A program made the translations under genes and the position numbers. Source: Hypericum androsaemum (lineage: Eukaryota > Streptophyta > Magnoliopsida > Malpighiales > Hypericaceae). Taken from it: DNA of 64,000 bases. The stretch spans positions 15,390,689-15,454,688 of the forward strand of contig OZ023180.1 of the NCBI GenBank assembly GCA_963995505.1, given 5' to 3'. The notes beneath the pieces were generated by a model. It ran no database searches. It worked only from the letters and a program-made list of their open reading frames with translations, and was not told the DNA's origin. The stretch's first letter is position 1; every line of letters begins with the position of its first letter. Positions 45,527 to 55,754 of this stretch are shown here, in pieces.

Positions 45527-48500
45527 CCAGCGAGTCCAAACAAGGTTCCAAGCGTGTCCGTGCTTTAATTCACTGTCATTAGCTATATAGTTATTAGTTA
45601 ATTTAGCGAAGAAACGCATAAAAAAAAGTGTTGCGATCTTTTTGGCAAGAATCGTTTACGTGTTACTTTGTTTAATTGCTCTTTTGGTTACTTGTATTTG
45701 GATGTTAAAAAGTGGTCCAGTTACATATATGATGCCACTTCCTTAATTACTTAATGCTTATTCTATCAAAAAAATAATTTCTTGATGCTACGTTTGTGCT
45801 TGCGTTTACTGCATCGGTCACGTCAGAATATTTGACACTTCACGGCATGTTATGCATATACAATAATTATTAAAATTATTATTAATAATTATGTGATATA
45901 GGATATTCAATGGATAATCTGGACACAAATGATAAATGCATGCTATCTTGTGATTGTCCGAAATTGTGTACAAAATTGAATGCTCTTTTATCATCTAGGA
46001 AGAGGCCCTTCGAATTCCTTCTAGATGGATGCCACTTCGCTTTCCCTCACAGATTTTGGCCTCAGAAGAAGCAGACCGTGACACTATGTTCCAGAAGCTT
46101 ATAAGCTTTATTATATTAATTTTCACTTTTGAGTATAATAAGAATGTTAAATTTAATAGTTCTTCTACAATTGAAATTTTTGGTGCCCACTAAGGATTCA
46201 AATATTTTCAACAAGCCTTGTTCGTAAATCACAATAAAACATAAGCTAAGATGGTGAAACTCAGTGATCAATTCCATGGACAAAAACGTACAATTGATTA
46301 TTGATAGAATCTTTATGTTCAATTTTTTTGCCATCAATCTTTATGTTCAATTGAAAATTAGGTATGCGATGAATTCCTAAAAAAATAAGTATGTGATGAA
46401 CAAGAGTCGTGTGTAGACAATATGGGTATTAGATCAATTTTGATATTATATTTGAATTTTTATATTGGATTCAAATTCATAAAATAATAAATTTGATAAA
46501 TTTTTAACAATTATAAACAAGTCTACCACATTTGTAATGTGCTAATCTCAACAACTACAAGATGATAAGATAAATCATCAAATAAAAATTCATTTTTTTA
46601 CGGTGATGAACACTATAAAACTCGTTATAATATTTAAAATTTTACTAAATTTTAATTGATTTATGTGGTGACAATGTGCTGCGAAGAAATTCAATAATTT
46701 AATGCCGTGTGTCGCTTTTTCTTTGGTCGAAAGTTGTGTCTCGCTCTAGAAGATGTCGTTGCTCTGAAACTGAAAGCATTGACTTTGACCGCCAGCAGCG
46801 CTAAAGTCTCCCGTCGCATGCCCGACCTCTTGGATTCGACTGGACCAATTATTGCGTATAGTGGACTACTGGGCTCTCTCTAATTTTTTCCTAAAGAAAA
46901 ATTCTACGAGTAGTACGGCAATTTTATATATTTAGTAAAAATATTTGAATTTTCTATTAAACAAAAGGAAAAAGAAGTGAACCATATAGAATCTTAATTA
47001 TTTAAAAATAATAAAATCTAGACGGAATCGTACTTGTGAAAGAATGATTGTAATTTTTTCCTAACAATTTACCTTCTTTTTCAAATGTCCAAGGACAGTG
47101 AGTGAAGTACTTAATAAACTTGCTCGCGAAGTTAATTTTGATTTATTGAAACGTAATAAAAATTCTGTTTTACTTTCAATCATTTATGATGTTAGAATCT
47201 TCGTATCCAATAAAAAAAATTAAAACAATAAGTATGTGAATTTTTTCATACTTATAAACATGTCCATCATTTTTGTACATGAATTTTCATTATTTTTCCA
47301 CCAAAAAGAGAAACTATGTATAATAATAATTGCATTTCATTTTCTTAGCACATTTCCGCATGGAAATTAACTACAGTGCAACCTGATTTCCACTAGCAAA
47401 TCACCATCAGCGAGTCCTGTTCTCAATTCTGAGATAACTTGGTTCAAAAAGTAGAGACGTTGACCTTTTTAAGGTAAATGTTTTAAGTGAAGGATTGAAT
47501 GATGAACGTTTGTCAATTTCTAAATGTATTGTACCATCACACCGAATATCTTTAGGCATAGAGATATTGACTTGGAATCGTATAAATGAAATAAATATAT
47601 TAGGATAACTGTAGTTATTTGTAGAGTCCATTTATAATTGTTTAGCTTTAAATTAGTTATGCCCCGGAAATATTACAAAACTATTTCACATGTGCACCCA
47701 TTAATTTAGCTTAAAATTTAATAATATTGTACTTTTCATCTTTTACAATATGTAAATTCTGAAGTGTTTTATATTATTTTATGCATGAAATATTATTAAT
47801 TTATTCAACTATAGTAAAAAGTCTATTCATCTGCACCCACTAATTATTTATTTAAGACTTTGGTTACGCCATTGAGTGGAGATAGCAAATGGTAATAGAA
47901 AAGAATTTGGTTATGACGAATAAACTAACCAATCAATTTCATAAAGCAGTAATGGAAATGAAAAGATATCAACAATCAATCAACTTGGTTACGCCATTGT
48001 GTGCTCAATTTTCTTTGGCAGCTTATTATATTTGTCTAGATGTATTTGCCCTATTTGTTTATCCTCGTTTGTATTCTCAATTTCATGAACTTCCAACCAA
48101 TTTAAATGAGTGAATGTTGGTAAAAAAGAAAAGCTTAAAATCTAAAATATGTTTTGCTTTCTTGTTTTATCATCACCAATTTGGATGACCGACCCTTATG
48201 CCTTAACATTTCTAATGAAAATTTGCCAAAACAAATCACGTGGGCTTTGAATCCCGAGCCGAAACTGAAAAGGCCTCACTCTACAAGGCCCGGACTTTTA
48301 CCAGAGAGGCCCAGCTTCTACCCTTTTTTCACTTTTCCCTTGTCCATGATCTATACTACTATTCGTTTTTTTTTCTTCAAGGGCACTGTACTATTTTTTA
48401 ATAAATAAATTTGTATATATAATATCACCAAAAGGATTTACAATAAAAAATAAGCACATGATTGTAATTACTTCTTCAACTAATTTCACCCGCACAAGTG

Positions 48501-48831
48501 TACGTCTGTAAAGGAGAATTCCACATCTCAGTTTCACCTCTTACGGATACTTATAGAAAATATATCATAATCTAAAATTTGTTTCGGGGTTCTAATTATC
48601 CGGTTTGTTTTAGTTATAAGTACATATATTACAGATAATGATATAACTAGCTAGAATATAGCCATGCAAAAGTCTTTCTTTCAATGATGTTGATATGCAA
48701 CAAAAATTCCAATCTAATATGATGGTGTTTCCTAATTAATCACCATGTACGTCTTTCCTTGCAAGTGAAACAACAATATAATAATGTACTAAGACTCCAT
48801 TTGTGTCACTAAAAAAAAATTTCCTGGGTTT
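45527..48831. other. Intergenic, AT-rich
   Basis: Includes the 3' flank of the phosphate transporter gene. Short frames only, with no recognisable protein, RNA or bounded element over about 3.3 kb. Confidence 0.55.
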
Positions 48832-48836
48832 CAACC
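48832..48836. repeat. Left target-site duplication of the Copia element
   Basis: CAACC, repeated at 55295-55299. Five base pairs is the usual LTR-element duplication. Confidence 0.85.
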
Positions 48837-49528
48837 TGTTGGACCTTGGGCCCAATAGGCAATTATTATTGTGCCTAATTGGGCCCGGGCCCATTAGGCC
48901 CAAAAAGTTGGGTTGGATGGGCCGGTCAACCCGCATTGACCGGCCCAAGCTACGCAAGTGCCACGTCAGCATGATGTGGCGCTGACATCACATGTGGCAA
49001 CCCACGCGGCACGCCTACATGGCGCCACGTGGCGTGCCACGCGGCGGACACGTGGACCAAAGAGCCATGTGGCGAAGCGATGGGGTAGCTTTGCCACGTG
49101 GCGTGCCACGCGGCAGACATGTGGCCTGAGGCGCCACGTGGCGGATGTGTGGCCCAAAACGCCACGTGGCGTGCCGCGTGGCGACACGTGGCGTGCCGCG
49201 TGGCGCATGTTGGCTGTCCGGATTTCCCTATAAAAGGGAAAATTCTGCTGGACCAATTGGTAACTTTTCCCACAACCACTCAATACAAAAGGAAAATTCC
49301 GGATCAGTTCTAGAATTTTAATCAGATTTTTGATAAAAGGAAATCTCGTGAAAATCGATTACGGATCCGTTCAAACGTGATCGTAATTCGACCAGTGCAA
49401 AGAAGTTGTGGACCCGAGCATGTGGACCTCTTACTTCAACAAGTAAGTGATTTATTATTAACGAATTAGTTTGTTAATTAAACAGGTTTAACACGTAATT
49501 ACTCGTTAATTACGTGTCAAAACTGTCA
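48837..49528 (+). repeat. 5' LTR with six CACGTG G-boxes
   Basis: It begins TGTTGGACCTTGGGCCCAAT and ends ACTGTCA. A region at 49020-49205 is built from shuffled units such as GCCACGTGGCGTGCC and holds six CACGTG cores (49026, 49049, 49095, 49135, 49163 and 49185). Most are extended to CCACGTGG or ACGTGGC, the G-box/ABRE type bound by bZIP and bHLH factors. Confidence 0.93.
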
Positions 49529-49530
49529 AT

Positions 49531-49542
49531 TGGTATCAGAGC
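49531..49542 (+). other. tRNA-Met primer-binding site
   Basis: TGGTATCAGAGC, two bases after the 5' LTR. It is the standard Copia priming site. Confidence 0.9.
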
Positions 49543-50627
49543 ATGGTTGAAATCATGTTTTGATGATAATATGATATTTTAATTCAAGTAATTATGTGAT
49601 TTATTGAGTTAAAAATCATATTAATCATGATTTTATGAAAAATCATAATCTGTTGGACTTTAATGTAATTAATTTGGAACCAGTGGGACTAAATTAAATT
49701 TTGCCTAACCACGCGGGCAAATTTACGCACGCGCGAAACCTTAAGGTACCAATATGAAATTTGACCGTTTACGTGGCACCTGCGTGTCATGGACCTCGGT
49801 GCAATTTTGGGAAAACTTGGGGATTAATTGAAAATTATTCCAAAAACCCCAAATCGACAGAACCCTAATCGGGCGATTTGGGGGATTTCGCCCGAAATTG
49901 AATTCCATCGATTTCGTCGGAAATCCGACGATTTCGACGCCGGATATCGACGATAGTCGATTCTCCGGTTTCTCCTCGTCATTTCGGTACCACTTTTGTG
50001 GATCGACGTTGCCGAAAAACGAAGATCGACGCCGATGACGACGGAGAGGCGCGGAACGGAGAAGACGTTCGTGGCAGAGAACGGCCGCATGACGACCCGC
50101 GCGGCTTAGACGGACGGGATCGCAAGGCGGAGACGCGTCGATTGCGACCCGTCTCGGTCGGTGGTTCGCCGCCGTTACGCGGCGGTCGTTGGCGGAGCGG
50201 CGGACGATTTTTCGTCCTCGCGGTCGGGGAGAGAGAAAATCAGAGGAAAAATATGCGAGGGACAAAATCGTAATTTTACGATTTTTTCCGAAAATATTTA
50301 TACCCGGGTCAAGAAAATCAAAAAACCAAACGGATTGGCCTGGTTTCTTGGTTCGACCCACCCGATTTACGGTCAATTTTGACTTAAGTCAAAATTGGAC
50401 CTAACAAATTAGGTTTTTTCTCTTTTAATTGGATAAAATCAGTTTTTATTCAATTAAAATCCAATAAATTGATAAAAATTTTGAGAAATTTTTGTCAATT
50501 AGGTTTATTAAAATTATATTTTAATAAACTTAAAAAGAAAATATTTTGGAACGAGTTCCGAGATATGTGAAAGTTAAACTAAAATCACATAAATTGATCC
50601 ATAGAATGTTCATCAAAAGATTGGAAA

Positions 50628-51284
50628 ATGAGTTTTTCAATCCTATTTTGGGAAAATATGAGTATTAACCCAAAAATTGAATTGCAATTGTTGCAAGATT
50701 TGATGGCTACTGGAGACAGGTATCTGAACTTCTGTGCAACAGAACTTCGACAGAAGATTCTGAAGCGCCGTTTACCGCTGCGTGTGCCCAAGAATGACAT
50801 GTATGTCATTGTTGAGCACATTGAGGCTGTTCACCGGGAGATGCAAGAGTGCATCTGGGCCGGAGGTTACAATCATGGAGAGGACTGGCCCTCTATGTTT
50901 CGAGACCTCCTGGTCACGATAAAAATTCGAGAAGATATGAGTGTCTTCTCGGCACCCGAGTTCAATACCCATAGAGATGCTCTCTATGGTCTGGTCCATT
51001 ATCTTGAGGATAAGGGTCTTTGCAGAGAAATGATACCTTCTCCTGTTCTGGAGCTGCGAAGCGGTTTGATCTTGAACCGCTACCTCGCTAAGGATTACTA
51101 TTATAGTTTTCCTCCGCTCCTGATCATCTGGATCATGGATTCAATTCCAGTTCCGGAAAGTACCCTGGAACTTCTCATCGGATCGTCCTCATACCCGGTC
51201 CCCACCGGATCATCTCCGGACCCGGATCCAGATATGTATCTGGATTCTCCTACCGGATCGCCTGGACATCCGATCCCTGTGTGA
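50628..51284 (+). CDS. Extra ORF of unknown function between PBS and gag
   Basis: An intact 218-codon frame in the sense direction of the element, ending 370 bp before gag. The protein has no motif I recognise. Its N-terminal half is a charged, probably helical region (LLQDLMATGDRYLNFCATEL, then LRQKILKRRLPLRVPKNDMY). The C-terminus is a low-complexity Pro/Ser/Asp tail (SSPDPDPDMYLDSPTGSPG). No zinc knuckle, protease or transmembrane segment is visible. It could be an element-specific accessory protein, a captured host exon or a chance open frame in the leader. Its length without stops in AT-rich DNA favours coding. Confidence 0.5.
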   Translation: MSFSILFWENMSINPKIELQLLQDLMATGDRYLNFCATELRQKILKRRLPLRVPKNDMYVIVEHIEAVHREMQECIWAGGYNHGEDWPSMFRDLLVTIKIREDMSVFSAPEFNTHRDALYGLVHYLEDKGLCREMIPSPVLELRSGLILNRYLAKDYYYSFPPLLIIWIMDSIPVPESTLELLIGSSSYPVPTGSSPDPDPDMYLDSPTGSPGHPIPV

Positions 51285-51653
51285 TTATATGTTTAACTAT
51301 CCCCATATACATATGTTGTTTTTGGGAGACTTTTGTACAATAGGTTGTGACCTTGTCTGAGGTTTTGTGCATGTGTGAGCACACTAAGAATGTACAAATG
51401 CATGTGTCAAACATGTAATTAAATAAAGATGTTTGTTTAATTGCTTCCACTTGAATTTACTATCGATGAACTTTAAACGGTTGAAGTTTAAGATTAATAC
51501 TTGAATGGTGAAGGAAAGCATGCCCGCGACCTACTTCGATTTTGAGATTAATCAAGAACTCTATATCGTTAAAAGTTATGAGTGATTAGTAAATTGAATC
51601 ATATTGCCAAATCAAATTTCTAATATGTTCTCATATTAAAAATCCCTATAGAG

Positions 51654-53783
51654 ATGTCAGTCGCTTCTAGATCCATCATTGCTGAGCTAAACCGTGAGTT
51701 AAAACTCAATGGTGAAAACTATGACAATTGGAGTATGAAAATCCAATATGTGCTTGAAGAACAAGAGGTTCTGGAGCACATACATGTCATAATGGATGAG
51801 CCTGAAGAAGGCACAACTGCTCAACATAAGCGAGATAAGGAAGCTTATATTATTTGGAAGAGGAAAAATACTACTGCTCGATTGATCTTGCTGAGTTCAA
51901 TGATGGATGATATCACCAGACAATTTCGCGTGCATGACAACGCGAAAGAGTTATGGGATGCTCTCAAACTGAAATTCGGAAAGCTTTCAGTGTCGAAGCT
52001 GCGTGCTTTGACCATAAGGTTTGATACCTTTAAAAAGCGTCCGGAGGTTCCCATGAGAAAATACTTGAGAGTGATGTCCAATATGATCAGTAAACTGGCA
52101 GAGGCTGGTCACTTACTCAGCAACGAGCAGCAAATTCAAGCTGTCATCCGTTCTCTACCACCAAGTTGGGAACATATGAAGATGAATCTTACCCATTCCG
52201 ATCATTTGGTAACATTTGATGATGTTGCCAGACACCTTGAGCTGGAGGAAGATCGCCTCCTAGCTATGAAATCCCACCCTGAAGCCCATTTGATTTGTTT
52301 GACTGGGAGTGGTGGGAAAAAGAAAAAAGGTAAAGGGAAGGGTAAGTGTAAACAAACTCCAAAGGCTGAAAACCATGGAACCAAGTTGGATGGCTCCAAG
52401 GCTAAAAAGAACAAGCGGTTTAACATTTCAAAAGTAAAATGTTTTAACTGTCAACAGAAGGGACATTTTGCAAAAGATGGCAAAATGCCCAAGCAGGTAC
52501 ATCTAAACTCAAGTGTGAGTAAATTGTATGTATCCTCTTGTACCCTTCTAACTGAATCACATTCTGTGTGGGTGATTGATTCAGGAGCGACAGACCATAT
52601 AGCTAGAGACCGTGGTTCGTTCGTTGAGTACTGGCGGTTGTCGGCTGGAGCAAAAACCATTTTTGTCGGTAACAACTCGTGCGTGGATGTGAAAGGCCTG
52701 GGCACTTGTAGATTACACCTTCGTGGTGGTCGTGCCCTTCTTTTACATGACGTGTTGTTTGCTCCAGACATACGAAGGAACCTGATCTCAGTTTTGGCCT
52801 TAATGTTTTTAGGTTTCCGGTTGTCATTTGAGAACGACACCGTTAGATTATTTTTGGATGATGCCTATTTTGGCCTTGGATATATATCGGAAGGTTTTTT
52901 GATTCTGGATATTGATCCTTTTGAAAGTTTTTCCTTTGTCACTAGTTCAAATTCATCAGAGGATGATATTAAACTATGGCATTCTAGACTTGGCCATATC
53001 GGTCAGGATCGTTTAAACCATCTAGCTAAGGCAGGACTGTTGGGCAATATAGAGAAATCTATATTACCTAGATGCGTATCCTGTCTAGAAGGAAAAAGTA
53101 CTAGAAAACTTTTCGGTACTGGGGCTAGAGCCAAATTTCCACTACAATTAGTCCATTCTGACATATGTGGTCCAATGAACGTGAGGGCAAGGCATGGAGC
53201 ATATTACTTCATCACCTTTATTGACGACTATACTAGATATGGTCTGATATACCTGATTTCTCACAAGTCTGAAGCCTTAAACTGCTTCATGACATATATG
53301 AGTTTTGTTGAGAATCAGAAGGACAGAAAGATAAAGGCCTTACGAACTGATCGTGGCCGTGAATATCTTTCTGATGAGTTCAAAGCTCTATGCATTGAAA
53401 AAGGAATTGAACATCAGTTGTCCATTCCTTATACACCACAGCAAAATGGAGTTGCTGAAAGAAGGAATAGAACCCTTCTTGATATGGTTAGATCGATGAT
53501 GGCAGAGGCAAATTTGCCTATATTATTCTATGGAGATGCGCTCCTGACTGCCGCATACGTTCTAAACAGTGTACCCTCTAAGTCTGTTACAGCCACTCCT
53601 TACGAAATGTTCCATAGCAGGGCTAAGCATATAGATATTAAATTTCACTTTGTGAGAAATTTAATAAAATATAAAGAACTGTGTATGAAACACATATCTA
53701 TACGAGATATGGCCGCAGATCCAATGACTAAAGTATTACCTCGAGAAGTGTTCGAGAAACATGTTAAGTCACTGGGTTTATGA
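51654..53783 (+). CDS. Copia gag-pol polyprotein with RT deleted in frame
   Basis: 709 residues from ATG 51654. Domains: Gag (about 1-240, with WSMKIQYVLEEQEVLEHI and the UBN2 region); a Lys-rich linker; a zinc knuckle at about 261-275 (CFNCQQKGHFAKDG) whose fourth ligand Cys is Gly; an aspartic protease (VIDSGATDHI, about 307-316); a GAG-pre-integrase HLAKAGLLG region with CVSC; and an integrase with catalytic Asp in HSDICGP (about 501), Asp in LRTDRGREYL (about 566) and Glu in NGVAERRNRT (about 603). At about residue 656 the sequence jumps from TPYEMFHSR to AKHIDIKFHFVRN, the end of RNase H, ending EVFEKHVKSLGL. Typical Copia polyproteins are about 1300 residues; the roughly 600 residues carrying the integrase end, the RT and most of RNase H are missing, yet the frame is kept. 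Confidence 0.93.
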   Translation: MSVASRSIIAELNRELKLNGENYDNWSMKIQYVLEEQEVLEHIHVIMDEPEEGTTAQHKRDKEAYIIWKRKNTTARLILLSSMMDDITRQFRVHDNAKELWDALKLKFGKLSVSKLRALTIRFDTFKKRPEVPMRKYLRVMSNMISKLAEAGHLLSNEQQIQAVIRSLPPSWEHMKMNLTHSDHLVTFDDVARHLELEEDRLLAMKSHPEAHLICLTGSGGKKKKGKGKGKCKQTPKAENHGTKLDGSKAKKNKRFNISKVKCFNCQQKGHFAKDGKMPKQVHLNSSVSKLYVSSCTLLTESHSVWVIDSGATDHIARDRGSFVEYWRLSAGAKTIFVGNNSCVDVKGLGTCRLHLRGGRALLLHDVLFAPDIRRNLISVLALMFLGFRLSFENDTVRLFLDDAYFGLGYISEGFLILDIDPFESFSFVTSSNSSEDDIKLWHSRLGHIGQDRLNHLAKAGLLGNIEKSILPRCVSCLEGKSTRKLFGTGARAKFPLQLVHSDICGPMNVRARHGAYYFITFIDDYTRYGLIYLISHKSEALNCFMTYMSFVENQKDRKIKALRTDRGREYLSDEFKALCIEKGIEHQLSIPYTPQQNGVAERRNRTLLDMVRSMMAEANLPILFYGDALLTAAYVLNSVPSKSVTATPYEMFHSRAKHIDIKFHFVRNLIKYKELCMKHISIRDMAADPMTKVLPREVFEKHVKSLGL

Positions 53784-54741
53784 CGGTTTCATTTGTAATC
53801 CAATTAGTTGGAATAAATGAATTTTTATTTGGCAATATGAGTTAAATGTGAAACATGTCGGACAGAGAAGTAGCCCACTCACACGGGTGTTTACCTCAGT
53901 GGGAGTCAAGAAGTTGATTCCTAGATGAGATGAGGCAGTTATTGGACATTCATAAGTGCATGTCCTATGGCGGAATGCCGTCTTGCTTAAGAGCAAGTTT
54001 CCTTATGGGATGCCGGAATAAGTTGCTGCATTTGGATTTTTTACAATCCATATGATAAGATATAAGTGGAACTTATCATACTGTCTGTCCTATTAGCCTA
54101 GAGTTAAGATAAGGCTGATACTCTAGTATGGTGTTAAATGACATGTGTTCTTTTAAAAAGAAATATACACCGTAACACGTGATCAGTATCATGTGTGCTA
54201 CTCGACCACTGGATGGGATGAAAATGTTGAGTGATTTCACAATCCCTGGTGTGAGACCAATTTTCGAGAATTGTGATTCCCGAAACCTACCCTTAAGACC
54301 CTAAACGTATTCTGGAAGTATGATCCAGTGCTGCTAGCTTGGAAAGTTCATGAAAAGGTTATGGCATAGCGATTCGACCTGGCAGGGCTGACCAGAAAAG
54401 CAGACTGTATCATTATGAAAGGAATATAGTTAAGGGAGAAGGAACTCTGTTCATCACATTCTGAGTTTCGTGGTTCAGGTGCACCAATTGTATTGAAAAG
54501 TACAATAGTGAACCCGAACATAATTGTTTGAAATCACTGATGTGAACAATGGAATGTGACATGAGTCCAGGGGTAATAGCATACATTATACAAGAAGGTT
54601 GTCGAGATGCTACTATTCAAGTAGCCTGAGTGTCTGTGCTCTTGAATTTGGCTTAACATACTCGACGTGTGCTGGTCGCACGAAATCCTTTAAAGAAATC
54701 TGATAACTGTTGATCAAGGTCAATAATAATTGAGTGGGAGA
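53784..54741. other. 3' non-coding internal region of the Copia element
   Basis: No open frame of note. It ends in the polypurine tract TGAGTGGGAGA immediately before the 3' LTR. Confidence 0.7.
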
Positions 54742-55294
54742 TGTTGGACCTTGGGCCCAATAGGCAATTATTATTGTGCCTAATTGAGCCCGGGCCCATT
54801 AGGCCCAAAAAGTTGGGTTGGATGGGCCGGTCAACCCGCGTTGACCGGCACAAGCTACGCAAGCGCCACGTCAGCATGACGTGGCGCTGACGCCACATGT
54901 GGCAACCCACGTGGCGGACATGTGGGCCAAAGCGCCACGCGGCGAAGCTATGGGGTAGCCTTGCCACATGGCGCCACGTGGCGCATGTTGGCTGTCCGGA
55001 TTTTCCCTTCCGGCTGGACCAATTAGTAACTTTTCCCACAACCACTCAATACAAAAGGAAAATTCCGGATCAGTTCCAGAATTTTAATCAGATTTTTGAT
55101 AAAAGGAAATCTCGTGAAAATCGATTACGGATCCGTTCAAATGTGATCGTAATTCGACAAGTGCGAAGAAGTTGTGGACCCGAGCCTGTGGACCTCTTAC
55201 TTCAACAAGTAAGTGATTTATTATTAACGAATTAGTTTGTTAATTAAACGAGTTTAATACGTAATTACTCGTTAATTACGCGTCAAAACCGTCA
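54742..55294 (+). repeat. 3' LTR, shortened in the G-box region
   Basis: It matches 48837-49528 except for lost blocks in the CACGTG-rich part, where only two CACGTG cores remain, and a small loss near the TATAAAAGGGAAAA stretch that is present in the 5' copy (49231-49244). The latter resembles a TATA box. Confidence 0.92.
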
Positions 55295-55299
55295 CAACC

Positions 55300-55754
55300 A
55301 ATACTAGAAAAATACAGAAAATCGAATTAATGTTTAAATGGAAGTCATTTTTTTTGTTTAAAAAAATAATTAGTGATGATTTTTGACTTGAATAATTAAT
55401 TTATAGTGATCAAAACATAATGAAAAATCTTAAAAAATTTTTTTAAATAAAATTTAAAACAAGAAAATACGAACCATATCAAGTAGCACATCATCTTTCT
55501 CTAATAGAAAAGATTATCTTTTTTGTTACCACCTACTTAAAAAAAAAGTAAATTATAACAAGAATATACTATTTGGCCTTTGGCACCACTTAATATTTTA
55601 TGTAAAACGTCGCAGTCGCCCAATGCCACAGTGATGACTTGGCAACTTAGTCCAAACGCGCACGCATCATCCACTCACGAGATGAGAGCGAGACCGATAA
55701 AAACGCACGCATCGGAGAAATCGGAATTCCGACTTGCAAATTTCTTCATCGGAA
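55300..55754. promoter_or_regulatory. Upstream region of the beta-galactosidase gene
   Basis: AT-rich to about 55580, then a GC-richer leader. The Copia element ends only 461 bp before the ATG, so the gene's promoter is short or partly element-derived. No TATA box or operator was assigned with confidence. Confidence 0.4.

Larger units (their letters stand above)
48837..55294 (+). mobile_element. Copia LTR retrotransposon lacking reverse transcriptase (6.46 kb)
   Basis: Complete termini: CAACC target duplications, a 692-bp 5' LTR, a tRNA-Met primer-binding site (TGGTATCAGAGC, 49531-49542), a 2.1 kb leader with an extra ORF, one 709-codon gag-pol frame, a ~960-bp non-coding tail, a purine tract TGAGTGGGAGA just before 54742, and a 553-bp 3' LTR. 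Pol is protease-integrase-RNase H tail; the reverse transcriptase is deleted. The two LTRs agree closely except for block losses in the CACGTG-rich region, which suggests a fairly recent insertion. The element is non-autonomous. Confidence 0.95.

Noticed and set aside
49741..50376. 211-codon minus-strand frame in the Copia leader
   Set aside because: It is antisense to the element, with no recognisable domain and composition like the leader. It is kept only as a note beside the sense ORF at 50628.
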